A stretch of 64,000 nt of DNA, taken from assembly GCA_938003765.1 (NCBI GenBank), contig CALKYE010000274.1:1-64000 (forward strand). Reading direction: 5' to 3'. Position 1 is the first letter of the stretch. Each line of letters opens with the position of its first letter. Source of the stretch: an uncultured Planctomycetia bacterium (GTDB lineage: Bacteria > Planctomycetota > UBA1135 > GCA-002686595). The notes beneath the pieces are model-generated. The model searched no databases, was not told the DNA's origin, and was given only the letters and a program-made list of their open reading frames with translations. Positions 8,779 to 18,259 of the stretch are shown one piece after another. Position numbers and translations under genes: made by a program.

Positions 8779-10158
8779 ATGCACGCGAGAGGATTCGACG
8801 GCCGCGGCGACGATGCGCGGCCCGCCGCCGCGGGCGTGCTGTCGGTGACTGCGCTCACGCGGCGCATCGGAGCGGCTCTCGAAGGTCTCGGGCGCGTGGC
8901 GGTCGAGGGCGAGGTCTCCAAGGTCCAGCGCGCGGCGTCGGGGCACCTGTACTTCGAGCTGAAGGACCTGGACTCGAGAATCTCCTGCGCGGTGTGGCGC
9001 AGCCAGGTCGCCAGCGCCGTGCGCTTCGATCTCCGCGAGGGCGCGCAGGTCATCGCTCACGGCAAGCTCGACGTGTACGGCCCCAAGGGCGGGTACAGCC
9101 TCATCGTTCAGCGACTGGAGCCCGCCGGCCTCGGGGCGCTGCTCGCGCAGCTCGAGGCGCTGAAGCAGGACCTCCGCGCGCGCGGGTGGTTCGATCGCAA
9201 GCGCGAGCTGCCGCGTTGGCCGCGCTGTGTCGGCCTCGTGACGAGTCGCGACGCGGCGGCCTTCGCCGACTTCCTGCGCACGCGCTCGCAGCGCTGGCCC
9301 GGCTACCCGCTGCGCTTTTGCCACACCGCCGTGCAGGGCCAGAACGCCGCGGCGCAAATCGCCCGCGCCATCGAGCGGCTCGACGCCAGCGGCGTGGACG
9401 TGATCTGCGTCGTGCGCGGCGGCGGTTCGCTCGAGGACCTGTGGGCCTTCAACGAGCGCGCGGTCGCCGAGGCGATCTGGAACTCGCGCGCGCCGGTCGT
9501 GAGCGGCGTCGGGCACGAGACCGACACCACGCTGTGCGATCTGGTCGCCGATCAACGCGCGCACACTCCGACGGACGCAGCGCAGCGCGTGATCCCCGAC
9601 CGCGCGGAGCTGCTCGAGCGTCTCGAACGCAGCGCGGCGCGCATGGGGCAGGCGCTCGACACTGCGTTGGCGCGCGCCGCGGATCGCGTGGAGCGCGCAG
9701 CGTCCTCGCCCGCGTTGCGCGATCCGCTGCGGGTCCTCGAACTGCGCGGACGTGAGCTCGTCGCTCTCCAGGCGCGGCTGGGCGCGTCGCTCGCGCGCCG
9801 GCTCGAGCTCGAATCGGGACGCCTCGAAGGGATGCAGCGCGCGCTGCTCCGCGTGGGCCCGCAGCAGCAACTCGCAGCCCGGCAGATGCGCGTGCAGCTC
9901 GCGGCTGCGGCGTTGCCGCGCGCGGCGCAGAGGCTCGGCGAGCGAGCGCACGAAGCGTTGGAACGCGCGCACGGCCGTCTCGAAGCGCTCTCGCCGCTCG
10001 CCGTGCTGCAGCGCGGCTACACGATCACTCGCGTGAAGGGGCAGTCGGCGCCGCTCACGCAGGCGAGCGCCGCGCGCGCGGGCGACGAACTCGAAACGCG
10101 CACCGCCGACGGGCTCGTGAGCTCGCGCGTGCTGGACGCGGGGGCGGACGCGACGTGA
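8779..10158 (+). CDS. xseA: Exodeoxyribonuclease VII large subunit
   Basis: The catalytic subunit of the single-strand-specific exonuclease VII, acting in mismatch repair and DNA damage processing in the cytoplasm. At 459 residues it matches the family length. The N-terminal OB-fold (VEGEVSKVQRAASGHLYFELKD, about residues 42-63) binds single strands. The central nuclease domain has GLVTSRDAAAFADF, VQGQNAA, VVRGGGSLEDLWAFNE and VSGVGHETDTTLCD. The C-terminus is the usual long helical region ending in VLQRGYTITR. No xseB small subunit is visible beside it, although the two are often adjacent in other bacteria. Its stop overlaps the glycosyltransferase start as GTGA. Confidence 0.95.
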   Translation: MHARGFDGRGDDARPAAAGVLSVTALTRRIGAALEGLGRVAVEGEVSKVQRAASGHLYFELKDLDSRISCAVWRSQVASAVRFDLREGAQVIAHGKLDVYGPKGGYSLIVQRLEPAGLGALLAQLEALKQDLRARGWFDRKRELPRWPRCVGLVTSRDAAAFADFLRTRSQRWPGYPLRFCHTAVQGQNAAAQIARAIERLDASGVDVICVVRGGGSLEDLWAFNERAVAEAIWNSRAPVVSGVGHETDTTLCDLVADQRAHTPTDAAQRVIPDRAELLERLERSAARMGQALDTALARAADRVERAASSPALRDPLRVLELRGRELVALQARLGASLARRLELESGRLEGMQRALLRVGPQQQLAARQMRVQLAAAALPRAAQRLGERAHEALERAHGRLEALSPLAVLQRGYTITRVKGQSAPLTQASAARAGDELETRTADGLVSSRVLDAGADAT

Positions 10159-11090
10159 GCTCTCCCTCGATGCGCACGATCGCCGTGGTGGTCAACTGGA
10201 ACGGCGGCGACGAGAACCTGCGTTGCATCGCCGCGCTGCTCGCGCAGGGCGCAGCGCTCGAGCGCATCCTGTTCGTCGACAACGCTTCGAGCGACGGTTC
10301 GCTCGAGACCGTTCAGCGCCGCTTCCCGAGCGTCGAGATCCTGCGCCAGAGCGAGAACCTCGGCTACGGCGGCGGGAACAACCGCGGCATCGCGCGCGCG
10401 CTCGAACTGGGCGCCCAGGCCGTGCTGGTCGTGAACAACGACCTCACGCTCGACGCGGGCTGTCTCGCCGTGCTCCAGCGGGCGCTGGCGTCCGATGCGC
10501 AGCTCGGCGCCGTCGGACCGCGCGTGCTCGTGCGCGGACGGCGCGTGATCTGGGCCGCGGGCGGCAGTCTGACGTGGCGCCAGAACCTGACCACGCTGCG
10601 CGGCTTCGGTGCGCCCGACGGGCCCGAGTTCCAGAGCGATGTCGACGTCGACTACCTGCCGGGCTGCGCGCTGCTCCTGCGGCGCGAGGCGCTCGAGCAG
10701 GTCGGCATGTTCGACGACAGCTACTTCGCCTACACCGAGGACGTCGACCTGGGCGTGCGGCTCTCGCGCGCAGGCTTCCGCTCGCGCGTGATCGGCGCCG
10801 TGGCGGCTCAGCACGCGCCGTCGAGTTCGACCGGCGGCGGCTACAACCCGCGGCGCAAGTACATGATGGCGGTGAACTCGGTGTGGTTCCTGCGGCGCTA
10901 TGCGGGCGCGCGCGAGTGGGCGCGCTTCGCGCTCTACGACGTCGGTTCGCTGCCGCTGGTCCTCGTCGACGGCTTCTGTCGCGGCCACTTCAAGGCCGCG
11001 CTCGCGAAGGCCGTTGGGCTGGTCGACGGCTGGCGCGGTCGGCGCATCAGCGCCGGCGTCGTGGCGCCGGGCTCGCACTGGTTGTGGTGA
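10155..11090 (+). CDS. Family 2 glycosyltransferase
   Basis: A 311-residue GT-A enzyme resembling bacterial rhamnosyltransferases of surface polysaccharide pathways. It shows the nucleotide-binding start VVVNWNGGDENL, FVDNASSDGS, SENLGYGGGNN and the metal-binding region VVNNDLTL near residue 95. The acceptor-side block is YLPGCALLLRREAL, followed by FAYTEDVDL with the likely catalytic acid near residue 195. The start is the GTG that overlaps the xseA stop. No other polysaccharide genes are adjacent, so the acceptor cannot be told. It has no membrane helix. Confidence 0.85.
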   Translation: MSSPSMRTIAVVVNWNGGDENLRCIAALLAQGAALERILFVDNASSDGSLETVQRRFPSVEILRQSENLGYGGGNNRGIARALELGAQAVLVVNNDLTLDAGCLAVLQRALASDAQLGAVGPRVLVRGRRVIWAAGGSLTWRQNLTTLRGFGAPDGPEFQSDVDVDYLPGCALLLRREALEQVGMFDDSYFAYTEDVDLGVRLSRAGFRSRVIGAVAAQHAPSSSTGGGYNPRRKYMMAVNSVWFLRRYAGAREWARFALYDVGSLPLVLVDGFCRGHFKAALAKAVGLVDGWRGRRISAGVVAPGSHWLW

Positions 11091-11102
11091 GCGCGACGCG
11101 CG

Positions 11103-12017
11103 TCACTCGAGCAGCGTCATGCGCTCGGTGAACTGATCCTTGGCGGCCTTGAACCACGCTCGCCAAGCGCTCGCCGCGCCCATGACCGGATCCGGCGGCG
11201 GCGCGGTCTTCTTGTGGCGCGCGAAGGCGACCAGCGCTGCGAACACGTCCTCGACGTCGTGCGCGACCGCGTTGTCGAGCGGGCGCATCATCGCGCCGAG
11301 CAGAGAGGTGCTCGGACCGAAGCGCGCCGGCACTCGGCCCGCGGCGATCTCGGCTTCGAGCGTCAAGGTGAACTCGAGCACGCTCTCGACGCCCTTGCGC
11401 GACTCGACGGTGAGCGCGGCGCGCGCAGCGGCGACGTAGAAGCGGCCAGGCGTGCGGTCCGCGGGCCACTTGAACACGCCGAGGAGCTCCTTGTACGCGC
11501 GCTCGTCGTGCACGTCGCCCAGCGCGGCCAGCAGCGCTTCGATGTACGCCGGCCATTCCTCGATGTCCTGACGGCTCATCGTGGAGCTGCCCTTGCTCAG
11601 CTCGCTCGCCACCAGGCTCATGCGCGCGTCGAACTCGCGCCACGAGCGCTGCGCGGCGCGCCAGCCGTCGATCACGCCCTTGATCGTCTCGTCGCGGTGC
11701 TGGCCGTCCATCAGCAGCGCGAGCGCGCGGCGGCGCACCATCAGGGACTCGTCGTGCAGTCCATCGGCGAGCAGGCGCGCGACGTTGGGCGAAGGCGCGT
11801 TGGAGTGCGTGCTGGTCAGCGCGGCGATGCGCTGCAGCGCCGCGAGTCGCTCCGAGCTCTCCTTCGAGCGCGCGAGCACGGAACGCTCCTCGCGCAGCGT
11901 CGTCAGCTCTTCGTCGAGGTGCGTCGAGCACAGCACCGTGCGGCGCGGATCGACTCGGCACTGCTCGCACACGTCAGCGGCCGCGAGGGCCAGGGTCGAG
12001 AGCAGCGCCACCCACAT
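11103..12017 (-). CDS. Exported helical-repeat protein of unknown function
   Basis: 304 residues starting with a short signal peptide (ALLSTLALAAA). A CEQC pair follows near residues 17-20 and another Cys near 30, so a disulfide or metal site near the mature N-terminus is possible. The body is made of helical repeats resembling HEAT units (RRRALALLMDG, ERAYKELLGVF). No enzyme motif is seen. It is convergent with the glycosyltransferase, 12 bp apart, and lies 39 bp downstream of the deoxyhypusine-synthase-family gene on the same strand, so cotranscription with that gene is likely. Confidence 0.6.
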   Translation of the reverse strand: MWVALLSTLALAAADVCEQCRVDPRRTVLCSTHLDEELTTLREERSVLARSKESSERLAALQRIAALTSTHSNAPSPNVARLLADGLHDESLMVRRRALALLMDGQHRDETIKGVIDGWRAAQRSWREFDARMSLVASELSKGSSTMSRQDIEEWPAYIEALLAALGDVHDERAYKELLGVFKWPADRTPGRFYVAAARAALTVESRKGVESVLEFTLTLEAEIAAGRVPARFGPSTSLLGAMMRPLDNAVAHDVEDVFAALVAFARHKKTAPPPDPVMGAASAWRAWFKAAKDQFTERMTLLE

Positions 12018-12056
12018 GAGAACGACTGTAGTTGCTCCGGCGCGGCGCCGGAAGCT

Positions 12057-13394
12057 CTACCGCTTGCGCTTGCGAGCGGCGCGCGCGAGCGGCTCGGGGG
12101 CCGGAGTCTCGTCGAGCGCGCGGGCCGCGAGCGGGTACTTCGAGCCTCGCTCGAGCGCCTTGCGGCGGCGGTCGACTTCGCGCGAGAGCTTGGCGACCAG
12201 GTCCTTGCGGCGTGCGAAGAGCTGGTAGCCGACCTGCGGGCGCAGGTAGCCGCGCGCCGCGGGGTGCTTCGCGAACAGCTCTTCGCGCCCCATGCGCTCG
12301 GCCCAACGCTCGAAGCGCGCGCGCTTGTCGAGCAGCGCCTTGACCAGGAACGGCATCACGACCGAGTAGTCGCACTGCATCGACTCGGTGGTCTTCTTGT
12401 AGACGTTCTTGTCGACCTTGCCCCAGGTCACGGCCTCCGCCGGCGGGCACGAGGAGAGCGAACCGTCCGTCACCGGCGCCGTGGTGATCTGGATGTCGTA
12501 CTGGTAGCCCTCGACCTCGTGGAAGCCCAGCACCTGACTCAGCGCGGGCTCGGGCTGGAGGTTGAAGTTCTTCGGCACTCCGCCGCCCAGGATCAGCGTG
12601 CCCAGCTGGCGCGTGTCCGATTCGCGGATGCCCCACCAGTGGTAGGCGCAGCTCTCGAACACTTCGCCGTGCAGGTCGAGCTCGAAGTGGTGCTCCCGCT
12701 GGCGCGCGCCGCGGCGCTGGTCGAGCGCCCACAGCGCCATGGAGTTGAGGAACACGCTGCCGTCGCCGGGCGCGCCGACGAAGATCGGGATCGACTTGCG
12801 CGCGCACAGCGCGAGCAGGCCCTCCGCCACGTTGTTCTTGCGCTCCTGCGCGGCGTAGAAGCGGCCGAGCAGGTGGCGGAACTCGACGCCGGTCATGCGT
12901 CGTTGGAACTCCGGCAGACGCAGGAGGGCGCGCAGGTAGCGGTCCTGCTCGAGCAGCACGGCCTCGTCGAAGCCCACGTCCGTCACGCGGATCGTCGCTT
13001 CGTCGCGCAGCGCGCCGTCGTCGCCGAAGATCGGCACCTCGTGGAACGGGCGTCGGCGCGCGCCGTCGAGCGCGCGGTGTCCGTCGTGGTAGCAGACCGC
13101 GTCGGTCGTCGACAGCAGGCAGAACCAGCCGGTGTCGAGCAGCGGGCCCAGCCAGGTGTAGTGCTGCCCCGAGACCGTGACCGGGCCGGAAACGGCCATC
13201 GTCATCGGCAGACCTTTGCCGATCGCTTCGTCGAGCAGCGTCCAGATGCGGCGCAAGTACGCGGCCCCGAAGGACGGCAGGCTCTGCTCGAACAGGCTGT
13301 CGAGGTCCGAGGCGGCGTCGACGGCGCGGGTGACCAGCTCTCGGCGTTCGGAGAAGGCGCAGCTCGAGCGTTCGTCGCGGCGAGTGGGGGACAT
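12057..13394 (-). CDS. Deoxyhypusine synthase family enzyme (possible polyamine synthase)
   Basis: A cytoplasmic NAD-dependent enzyme of the deoxyhypusine synthase fold. From ATG 13394 it has 445 residues, longer than the human enzyme (369). Visible family elements are the spermidine/NAD region SGPVTVSGQ near 69-77, GAPGDGSVFLNS at 207-218, GGGVPKNF at 270-277, and the active-site block AVTWGKV in which Lys326 aligns with the catalytic lysine of eukaryotic enzymes. Many bacterial members make homospermidine or related polyamines rather than modify a protein, and no eIF5A-like gene lies in this window. The C-terminal extension of about 30 residues is basic (RKRKR). Function is therefore given at family level. 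An in-frame upstream extension to 13610 is basic and low-complexity and is rejected. Confidence 0.8.
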   Translation of the reverse strand: MSPTRRDERSSCAFSERRELVTRAVDAASDLDSLFEQSLPSFGAAYLRRIWTLLDEAIGKGLPMTMAVSGPVTVSGQHYTWLGPLLDTGWFCLLSTTDAVCYHDGHRALDGARRRPFHEVPIFGDDGALRDEATIRVTDVGFDEAVLLEQDRYLRALLRLPEFQRRMTGVEFRHLLGRFYAAQERKNNVAEGLLALCARKSIPIFVGAPGDGSVFLNSMALWALDQRRGARQREHHFELDLHGEVFESCAYHWWGIRESDTRQLGTLILGGGVPKNFNLQPEPALSQVLGFHEVEGYQYDIQITTAPVTDGSLSSCPPAEAVTWGKVDKNVYKKTTESMQCDYSVVMPFLVKALLDKRARFERWAERMGREELFAKHPAARGYLRPQVGYQLFARRKDLVAKLSREVDRRRKALERGSKYPLAARALDETPAPEPLARAARKRKR

Positions 13395-13596
13395 GGGGCC
13401 AGGGCGGATGCGGGAGACGGGCGGACGGGGATGAAGCGCGGGAGTGTACGCGTCGCAGCGCGGTGTTGGCGCGAAGCGCTCGCCCAGGCTCGAGGTCGAG
13501 ACGAACTTCGACCCCTGAGCTTGCGTCGCGCGGCGCTCGCGCCGATGCTCTTTCCGCTTCGTCACTGCCCGTCGCAGGCCCACCGATCCGCTCCCC

Positions 13597-14136
13597 ATGA
13601 CGCAATTCAACGCCGCCGCCAGCCAGAGCTACGCCGTTCAGGACTACCGCCCGCGCCAACGCATCGCCGGGGTCGAGATCGTCGAGCTCAAGCGCTTCAA
13701 CGACGACGGCGGGTCGATGACCGAGCTGGGGCGCCTGAACGACGGCGTGCACCAGCAACTGCCCGGATTCGTGGCGCGGCAGATGAACTACAGCACCATG
13801 GAGCCGCTGGCCATCAAGGCCTTCCACCTCCACAAGCGCCAGACCGACGTGTGGTTCGTGCCGCCCAGCGACAAGATCCTGCTCGTGCTGGCCGACGTGC
13901 GCGCCGGATCGCCGACCGAGGGTCAGGTGACGCGCATGGTGCTCGGCGACGGCAATTCGCGGCTGGTGCGGATCCCTCCGGGCGTCGCGCACGGGTGCAA
14001 GAACCTGCGCACCGCGCAGAGCTCGACGATCATCTACTTCGTCGACGTGCAGTTCTCGACCGACGAGGCCTGCGACGAAGGCCGCATCCCCTGGGACCAC
14101 TTCGGCGCCGGAGTCTGGGACGTCGAGCGCGGTTGA
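13597..14136 (+). CDS. dTDP-4-dehydrorhamnose 3,5-epimerase-like cupin protein
   Basis: A 179-residue cupin resembling RmlC-type sugar epimerases. It has the beta-rich pattern, with AFHLHKRQTDVWFVP at about 75-89 in place of the usual RGLHYQ segment, and RIPPGVAHGCKNL at about 128-140 matching the family's PPG-AHG block. The histidine of FHLHK could be the catalytic base, but the change around it means the substrate may not be dTDP-4-keto-rhamnose. No rmlA, rmlB or rmlD is adjacent. The start is the ATG at 13597, and 202 bp separate it from the divergent deoxyhypusine-synthase-family gene. Confidence 0.75.
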   Translation: MTQFNAAASQSYAVQDYRPRQRIAGVEIVELKRFNDDGGSMTELGRLNDGVHQQLPGFVARQMNYSTMEPLAIKAFHLHKRQTDVWFVPPSDKILLVLADVRAGSPTEGQVTRMVLGDGNSRLVRIPPGVAHGCKNLRTAQSSTIIYFVDVQFSTDEACDEGRIPWDHFGAGVWDVERG

Positions 14137-14164
14137 GAGGCCTTCGCCGCGCTGACGCTGCGCG

Positions 14165-14872
<708 letters not shown>

Positions 14873-15024
14873 GCTCTCGACTGTTCGTGAGTGGCGCACG
14901 GGCCACCCGATTCAGGAGCCTTGATCGACCCCGAAAGCAGAGCGGCTCGCCGTCAAGTCTGCATAAAGCGCCCGCTTGTCGCGCAGTGCTTTTCCGCGCC
15001 GGGCCGAGCATACTGCTCCCGCGC

Positions 15025-15933
15025 ATGCACCCCGCCTGGACCGAGATCAGCGTGCTCGCGCCGCTGGAATGGCACGAACTGGTCGCTGATGCGCTGGCGC
15101 TGGGGCCCTGCACTTCGGTGGCGTTCGGGCGCGCTTCCCTGGCCTCCGAGCCGGTTCCGCCGGGCTGGGACTGGGTTCGCACGTTCGTGATCGAGGGTCA
15201 GGACGACCCGGTCCTGCGCGCTCGCGTGGCCGAGCAGCTCCGCTCGCTGGCCGAGCGCGCCGGCGTCCCCGAACTGGCCGGTCTCGAGCCCCGCTTTCGA
15301 ACCCTGCCGCCGGAGGACTACGCGAACTCGTGGCGCAAGAGCTGGAAAGCTCTTCGCGTCGCGCACTTCGCGATCACGCCCTACGACTGGCGCGGCCGCC
15401 TGCGCGAGGGCGACGTTCAACTGCTGCTCGAGCCCGGCGGCGCCTTCGGCACCGGACGGCACGCCACCACCCGCGCGTGCCTCGCCGCCGTCGCGAAGCG
15501 CGTGCGGCCGGGGCAACGCATCCTCGACGCGGGCACGGGCAGCGGGATCTTGTGCGTTGCGGCGGCGCTGTGCGGCGCCGAGCACGCGCTGGGCTTCGAC
15601 ATCGATCCGGCCGCGCTGCCGTACATGCTCGAACTCGCCGAGCGCAACGGCGTGAGCGAGCGCTGCGAGTTTCGAGTGGGCGGCTTCGAGTGTCTGCGCG
15701 AAGACGAGCGCAACTTCGACGGCGTGCTCGCCAACATCTTCGCCGACCTGATCGCGCAGTACTCCGGCGAGCTGGCGGCGCGCATGGCGCCGGGAGCGTG
15801 GTTCGCGTTCTCCGGCTGCGTCGACACCAAGCGCGAACTCGTGCTGGACGCTCTCTCGCGCGCGGGCCTGGAACTCGAAGCGCGTCGCACGCGCGGTCGC
15901 TGGGACACCTTCGACGGCCGTCGTCCGCGCTGA
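15025..15933 (+). CDS. prmA: Ribosomal protein L11 methyltransferase
   Basis: SAM-dependent methyltransferase that modifies L11 on lysine residues and its N-terminus. At 302 residues it is of normal family length. An N-terminal substrate-recognition domain (about 1-110) is followed by PPEDYANSWRKSWKAL, the LEPGGAFGTGRHATTRACL segment that precedes the SAM site, the glycine loop DAGTGSGILCVAA at about 170-182, the acidic FDIDP, and VLANIFADLI, corresponding to the family's catalytic-loop block. The ATG at 15025 fits the first conserved strand. It is divergent from the response regulator with about 150 bp between the starts. Confidence 0.9.
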   Translation: MHPAWTEISVLAPLEWHELVADALALGPCTSVAFGRASLASEPVPPGWDWVRTFVIEGQDDPVLRARVAEQLRSLAERAGVPELAGLEPRFRTLPPEDYANSWRKSWKALRVAHFAITPYDWRGRLREGDVQLLLEPGGAFGTGRHATTRACLAAVAKRVRPGQRILDAGTGSGILCVAAALCGAEHALGFDIDPAALPYMLELAERNGVSERCEFRVGGFECLREDERNFDGVLANIFADLIAQYSGELAARMAPGAWFAFSGCVDTKRELVLDALSRAGLELEARRTRGRWDTFDGRRPR

Positions 15934-15951
15934 AGCGGTGTCGCCAGCGTT

Positions 15952-15969
15952 GGGCCGCGAGCGCGGCCC
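15952..15969 (+). terminator. GC hairpin after prmA
   Basis: A perfect 7-bp inverted repeat (GGGCCGC with GCGGCCC, 4-nt loop) starts 18 bp after the prmA stop. No T-run follows, so termination here would be weak or factor-assisted. Confidence 0.35.
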
Positions 15970-16123
15970 GGGGAGGCTCCGCGCTGCGCTGAGCTGAGTT
16001 CGCGGGCCGCTCGCCCCCCTCGGCGTCGCCGTGATGCGCCGGCCCGCGCCGCCGCGGTCAATGCGTTTTCCTTCAAGACGCGCGCTCGCGGCGCTCGATC
16101 CAGCTGTGGAGGGTAGGCCACAC

Positions 16124-17164
16124 ATGATCGATTCACGGGGAGCGGCGCGCCGCGCTGTTGGTTCGTCGGCGTGCGCCGCGTTGTGCGCGGTGCTGTGCAG
16201 TTTCAGCGGGGTTGGCGCGTCGGCGGGGTCAGGCGGCTCCGCAGCGCCGCCGCTGGAGTGGAGCGTGTCGGCCGATGGCCGCCACCTCGCGGTCAGCACC
16301 TCGCGCGGACGCTCGAATCAGTACGACGCGTGGCTCGTCTCCGTCGGCGACGGCGTCGTGCGCGAGCTCGAGCAGGTCGAGCGCGCCGCGCCGCAACTGG
16401 AGTTCGACGACGCCGGTCGCCTGCGCATCTACACCGTCGACGCCGAGCGCGGCACGCCCGCGCTGGTGTGGACCGATCCGACTTCGGGCGCGCTGCTCGA
16501 ATCGACACGGGATCGCGCGCGCATCCGCGCGGAGCTCGATCCGCTCGAGTTCGGCTGGGCGCGTCTGGCGACCCGCCGCGTGGGGGACCGCACGGTGGCG
16601 CGACGGGTTGAATGGCCCGCGGAGCGCAAGAGCTTCGAGCTCGACTCCAAGCGCGACGTCGAGCTGGCCGTAGCGGAGCTGGAAGGCGTCGTGTTCTTCA
16701 CGCGCCGTGTCGGCGACCAGCTCCGACTTATTCGTCGCGACCTGCGCACCGAGGTCGAGCGCACGCTCGTCGCGGAAGGACGCGGCCTGTACTCCTGGCG
16801 TCCCTCGCGCGATGGTCGCGCTGTCGCGATCGCCGAGCGCGGCGGCGAGAGCCGCATCCGCGTGATCGACGCCGAGAGCGGGAACCTGATCGCCGGCCCG
16901 TGGCTCGGCGAAGAGGTCGAGTGGGCGCCGGGCGAGAGCGCTCGTTGCTTGATCGTCTCGAGCGGCAAGCGGCGGCAGCTGATCGACATCCTGCTCGACA
17001 AGCAGCAGGAAGCCGGCGACTGGACGCGCGTGGAAGCGCTGAGCGACGGCTCGTACGTGGTTCAGATCGAGCGCGACCTGGTGCTCCTCGACGCGAACCT
17101 GGGCGAACCGCGCGTGCTGTTCCAGGGAGCGAGCGTGGCGCCGTCGCCCACGCGCGAACAGTAA
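16124..17164 (+). CDS. Exported propeller-like protein, tandem paralogue 1
   Basis: 346 residues with a signal peptide (SACAALCAVLCSFSGVGASA). Repeated short beta blocks with Asp/Gly turns follow, such as SVSADGRHLAVST, PSRDGRAVAIAE and VIDAESGNLI, resembling TolB/WD40-like PD40 blades. The ATG at 16124 has GGAGGG at 16108-16113, about ten bases upstream. The stop TAA overlaps the next ATG (TAATG). The next gene has the same order of blocks, indicating an ancient tandem duplication. A ligand- or protein-binding role outside the cytoplasm is likely, but no specific function can be stated. Confidence 0.65.
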   Translation: MIDSRGAARRAVGSSACAALCAVLCSFSGVGASAGSGGSAAPPLEWSVSADGRHLAVSTSRGRSNQYDAWLVSVGDGVVRELEQVERAAPQLEFDDAGRLRIYTVDAERGTPALVWTDPTSGALLESTRDRARIRAELDPLEFGWARLATRRVGDRTVARRVEWPAERKSFELDSKRDVELAVAELEGVVFFTRRVGDQLRLIRRDLRTEVERTLVAEGRGLYSWRPSRDGRAVAIAERGGESRIRVIDAESGNLIAGPWLGEEVEWAPGESARCLIVSSGKRRQLIDILLDKQQEAGDWTRVEALSDGSYVVQIERDLVLLDANLGEPRVLFQGASVAPSPTREQ

Positions 17165-18243
17165 TGCAGTCACGCGAGCGCAACATCGCCGCGGCCGCTG
17201 GAATCGCCGCCGTCGCGACCTCGCTGATCCTGGCGGGCGTCGTGCTGGTCGATCCGGCCGGGCGCGGCGCCGGAAACGTCACCGCGCCGTCGCCGTCGTC
17301 GCAGTCCGCCGCCGAGCGTCCGGTCGATCCGAACGATCCGCTCGCCGTGCTCGTCGCGGCGGAGCCGTCGAGCGACGGACGCTGGCTGCTGCTGGCGCTC
17401 GATTTCGAGCGCGTCGCCGGTCTGCAGTCGCTGTACCTGGCGTCGCTCGTCGACGGCCGACTGCGACACGTGGCCGAGGGCGTGCTGACACCGCAGCCGT
17501 GGGACGGAGAGCTGCTGTGCTACGTCGATCGCTCGGCCGCCGCGCCGCGCGCCGTGTGGATCGATCCGCAGTCGCTCGCTCTCGTTCGCAACGCGCCGGC
17601 TGGCGAACTCGCGCGCGCGGAGAGCCCGTTGCTCGGGCCCCGCTGGGCGCGGCGCTCGCAGACGAGGCGCGCCGAGGGCGGGTACGTCGAGCGCATCGAG
17701 TGGCGCGGCCGCGACCAAGTGCTCGAACTCGAAGCGCTGTCGCTGTTCGACATCGAGCTCAGCGCGCGACCGGGCGAGGTCTTCCGGCTCGTGCGCGGCG
17801 AGCGCTCGCGGTCGCTCGAGCGCCATCGCCTCGACGAACCCGGCGCGCCGGTCACGCTGGTCGAGTCGGAACACCTCGCGCAGTTCCGGGTCTCGCCCGA
17901 CGGTCTCAAGGTGCTCGTGAGCGAGCGCAAGGACGGCCGCATCAGCTTCAGCGTGCGCGAGTCGGCGAACGGCGCCGAGTCAGCAGGTCCGTGGAGCGAT
18001 GAGCGGCTCGACGCGAACTGGCTGGCGCGAGCGGGGAGTCGCTACCTGATCGTGTCGGTGGCCAATCGCCATCGACTGGTGGACCTCGACTCGGGTCGCG
18101 AGGTCGAACTGGGCGAGCACCCTTCGTCCGCGCTCGATGTGCGCGTGCTCGCCGACGAGCGCATCCTGCTGCGCAGCGAGCACCGCGTGGAACTGCTCTC
18201 GCCCGAAGGCGCGCCAGGGCTGACGCTGTTCCCTCCGCGCTGA
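17164..18243 (+). CDS. Exported or anchored propeller-like protein, tandem paralogue 2
   Basis: 359 residues. An N-terminal hydrophobic segment (residues 9-30) serves as signal or anchor, followed by a Ser/Pro linker. Beta blocks match the order of the upstream gene: SSDGRWLLLALD, LCYVDRSAAAPRAVWIDP, FRVSPDGLKVLVSE, SAGPWSDERLDANWL. The PWLGEEVEW region of the first gene corresponds to PWSDERLDANW here. The start overlaps the upstream stop by one base, so the pair is almost certainly co-translated. It is convergent with the aminotransferase gene, 16 bp away. Confidence 0.65.
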   Translation: MQSRERNIAAAAGIAAVATSLILAGVVLVDPAGRGAGNVTAPSPSSQSAAERPVDPNDPLAVLVAAEPSSDGRWLLLALDFERVAGLQSLYLASLVDGRLRHVAEGVLTPQPWDGELLCYVDRSAAAPRAVWIDPQSLALVRNAPAGELARAESPLLGPRWARRSQTRRAEGGYVERIEWRGRDQVLELEALSLFDIELSARPGEVFRLVRGERSRSLERHRLDEPGAPVTLVESEHLAQFRVSPDGLKVLVSERKDGRISFSVRESANGAESAGPWSDERLDANWLARAGSRYLIVSVANRHRLVDLDSGREVELGEHPSSALDVRVLADERILLRSEHRVELLSPEGAPGLTLFPPR

Positions 18244-18259
18244 GCCGACGCGCTCTGGT

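Noticed and set aside
8746..10158. Search for xseB next to xseA
   Set aside because: No short helical frame with the small-subunit pattern was found on either side.
13395..13610. N-terminal extension of the deoxyhypusine-synthase-family gene
   Set aside because: Basic low-complexity sequence, and it would overlap the start of the divergent epimerase gene.
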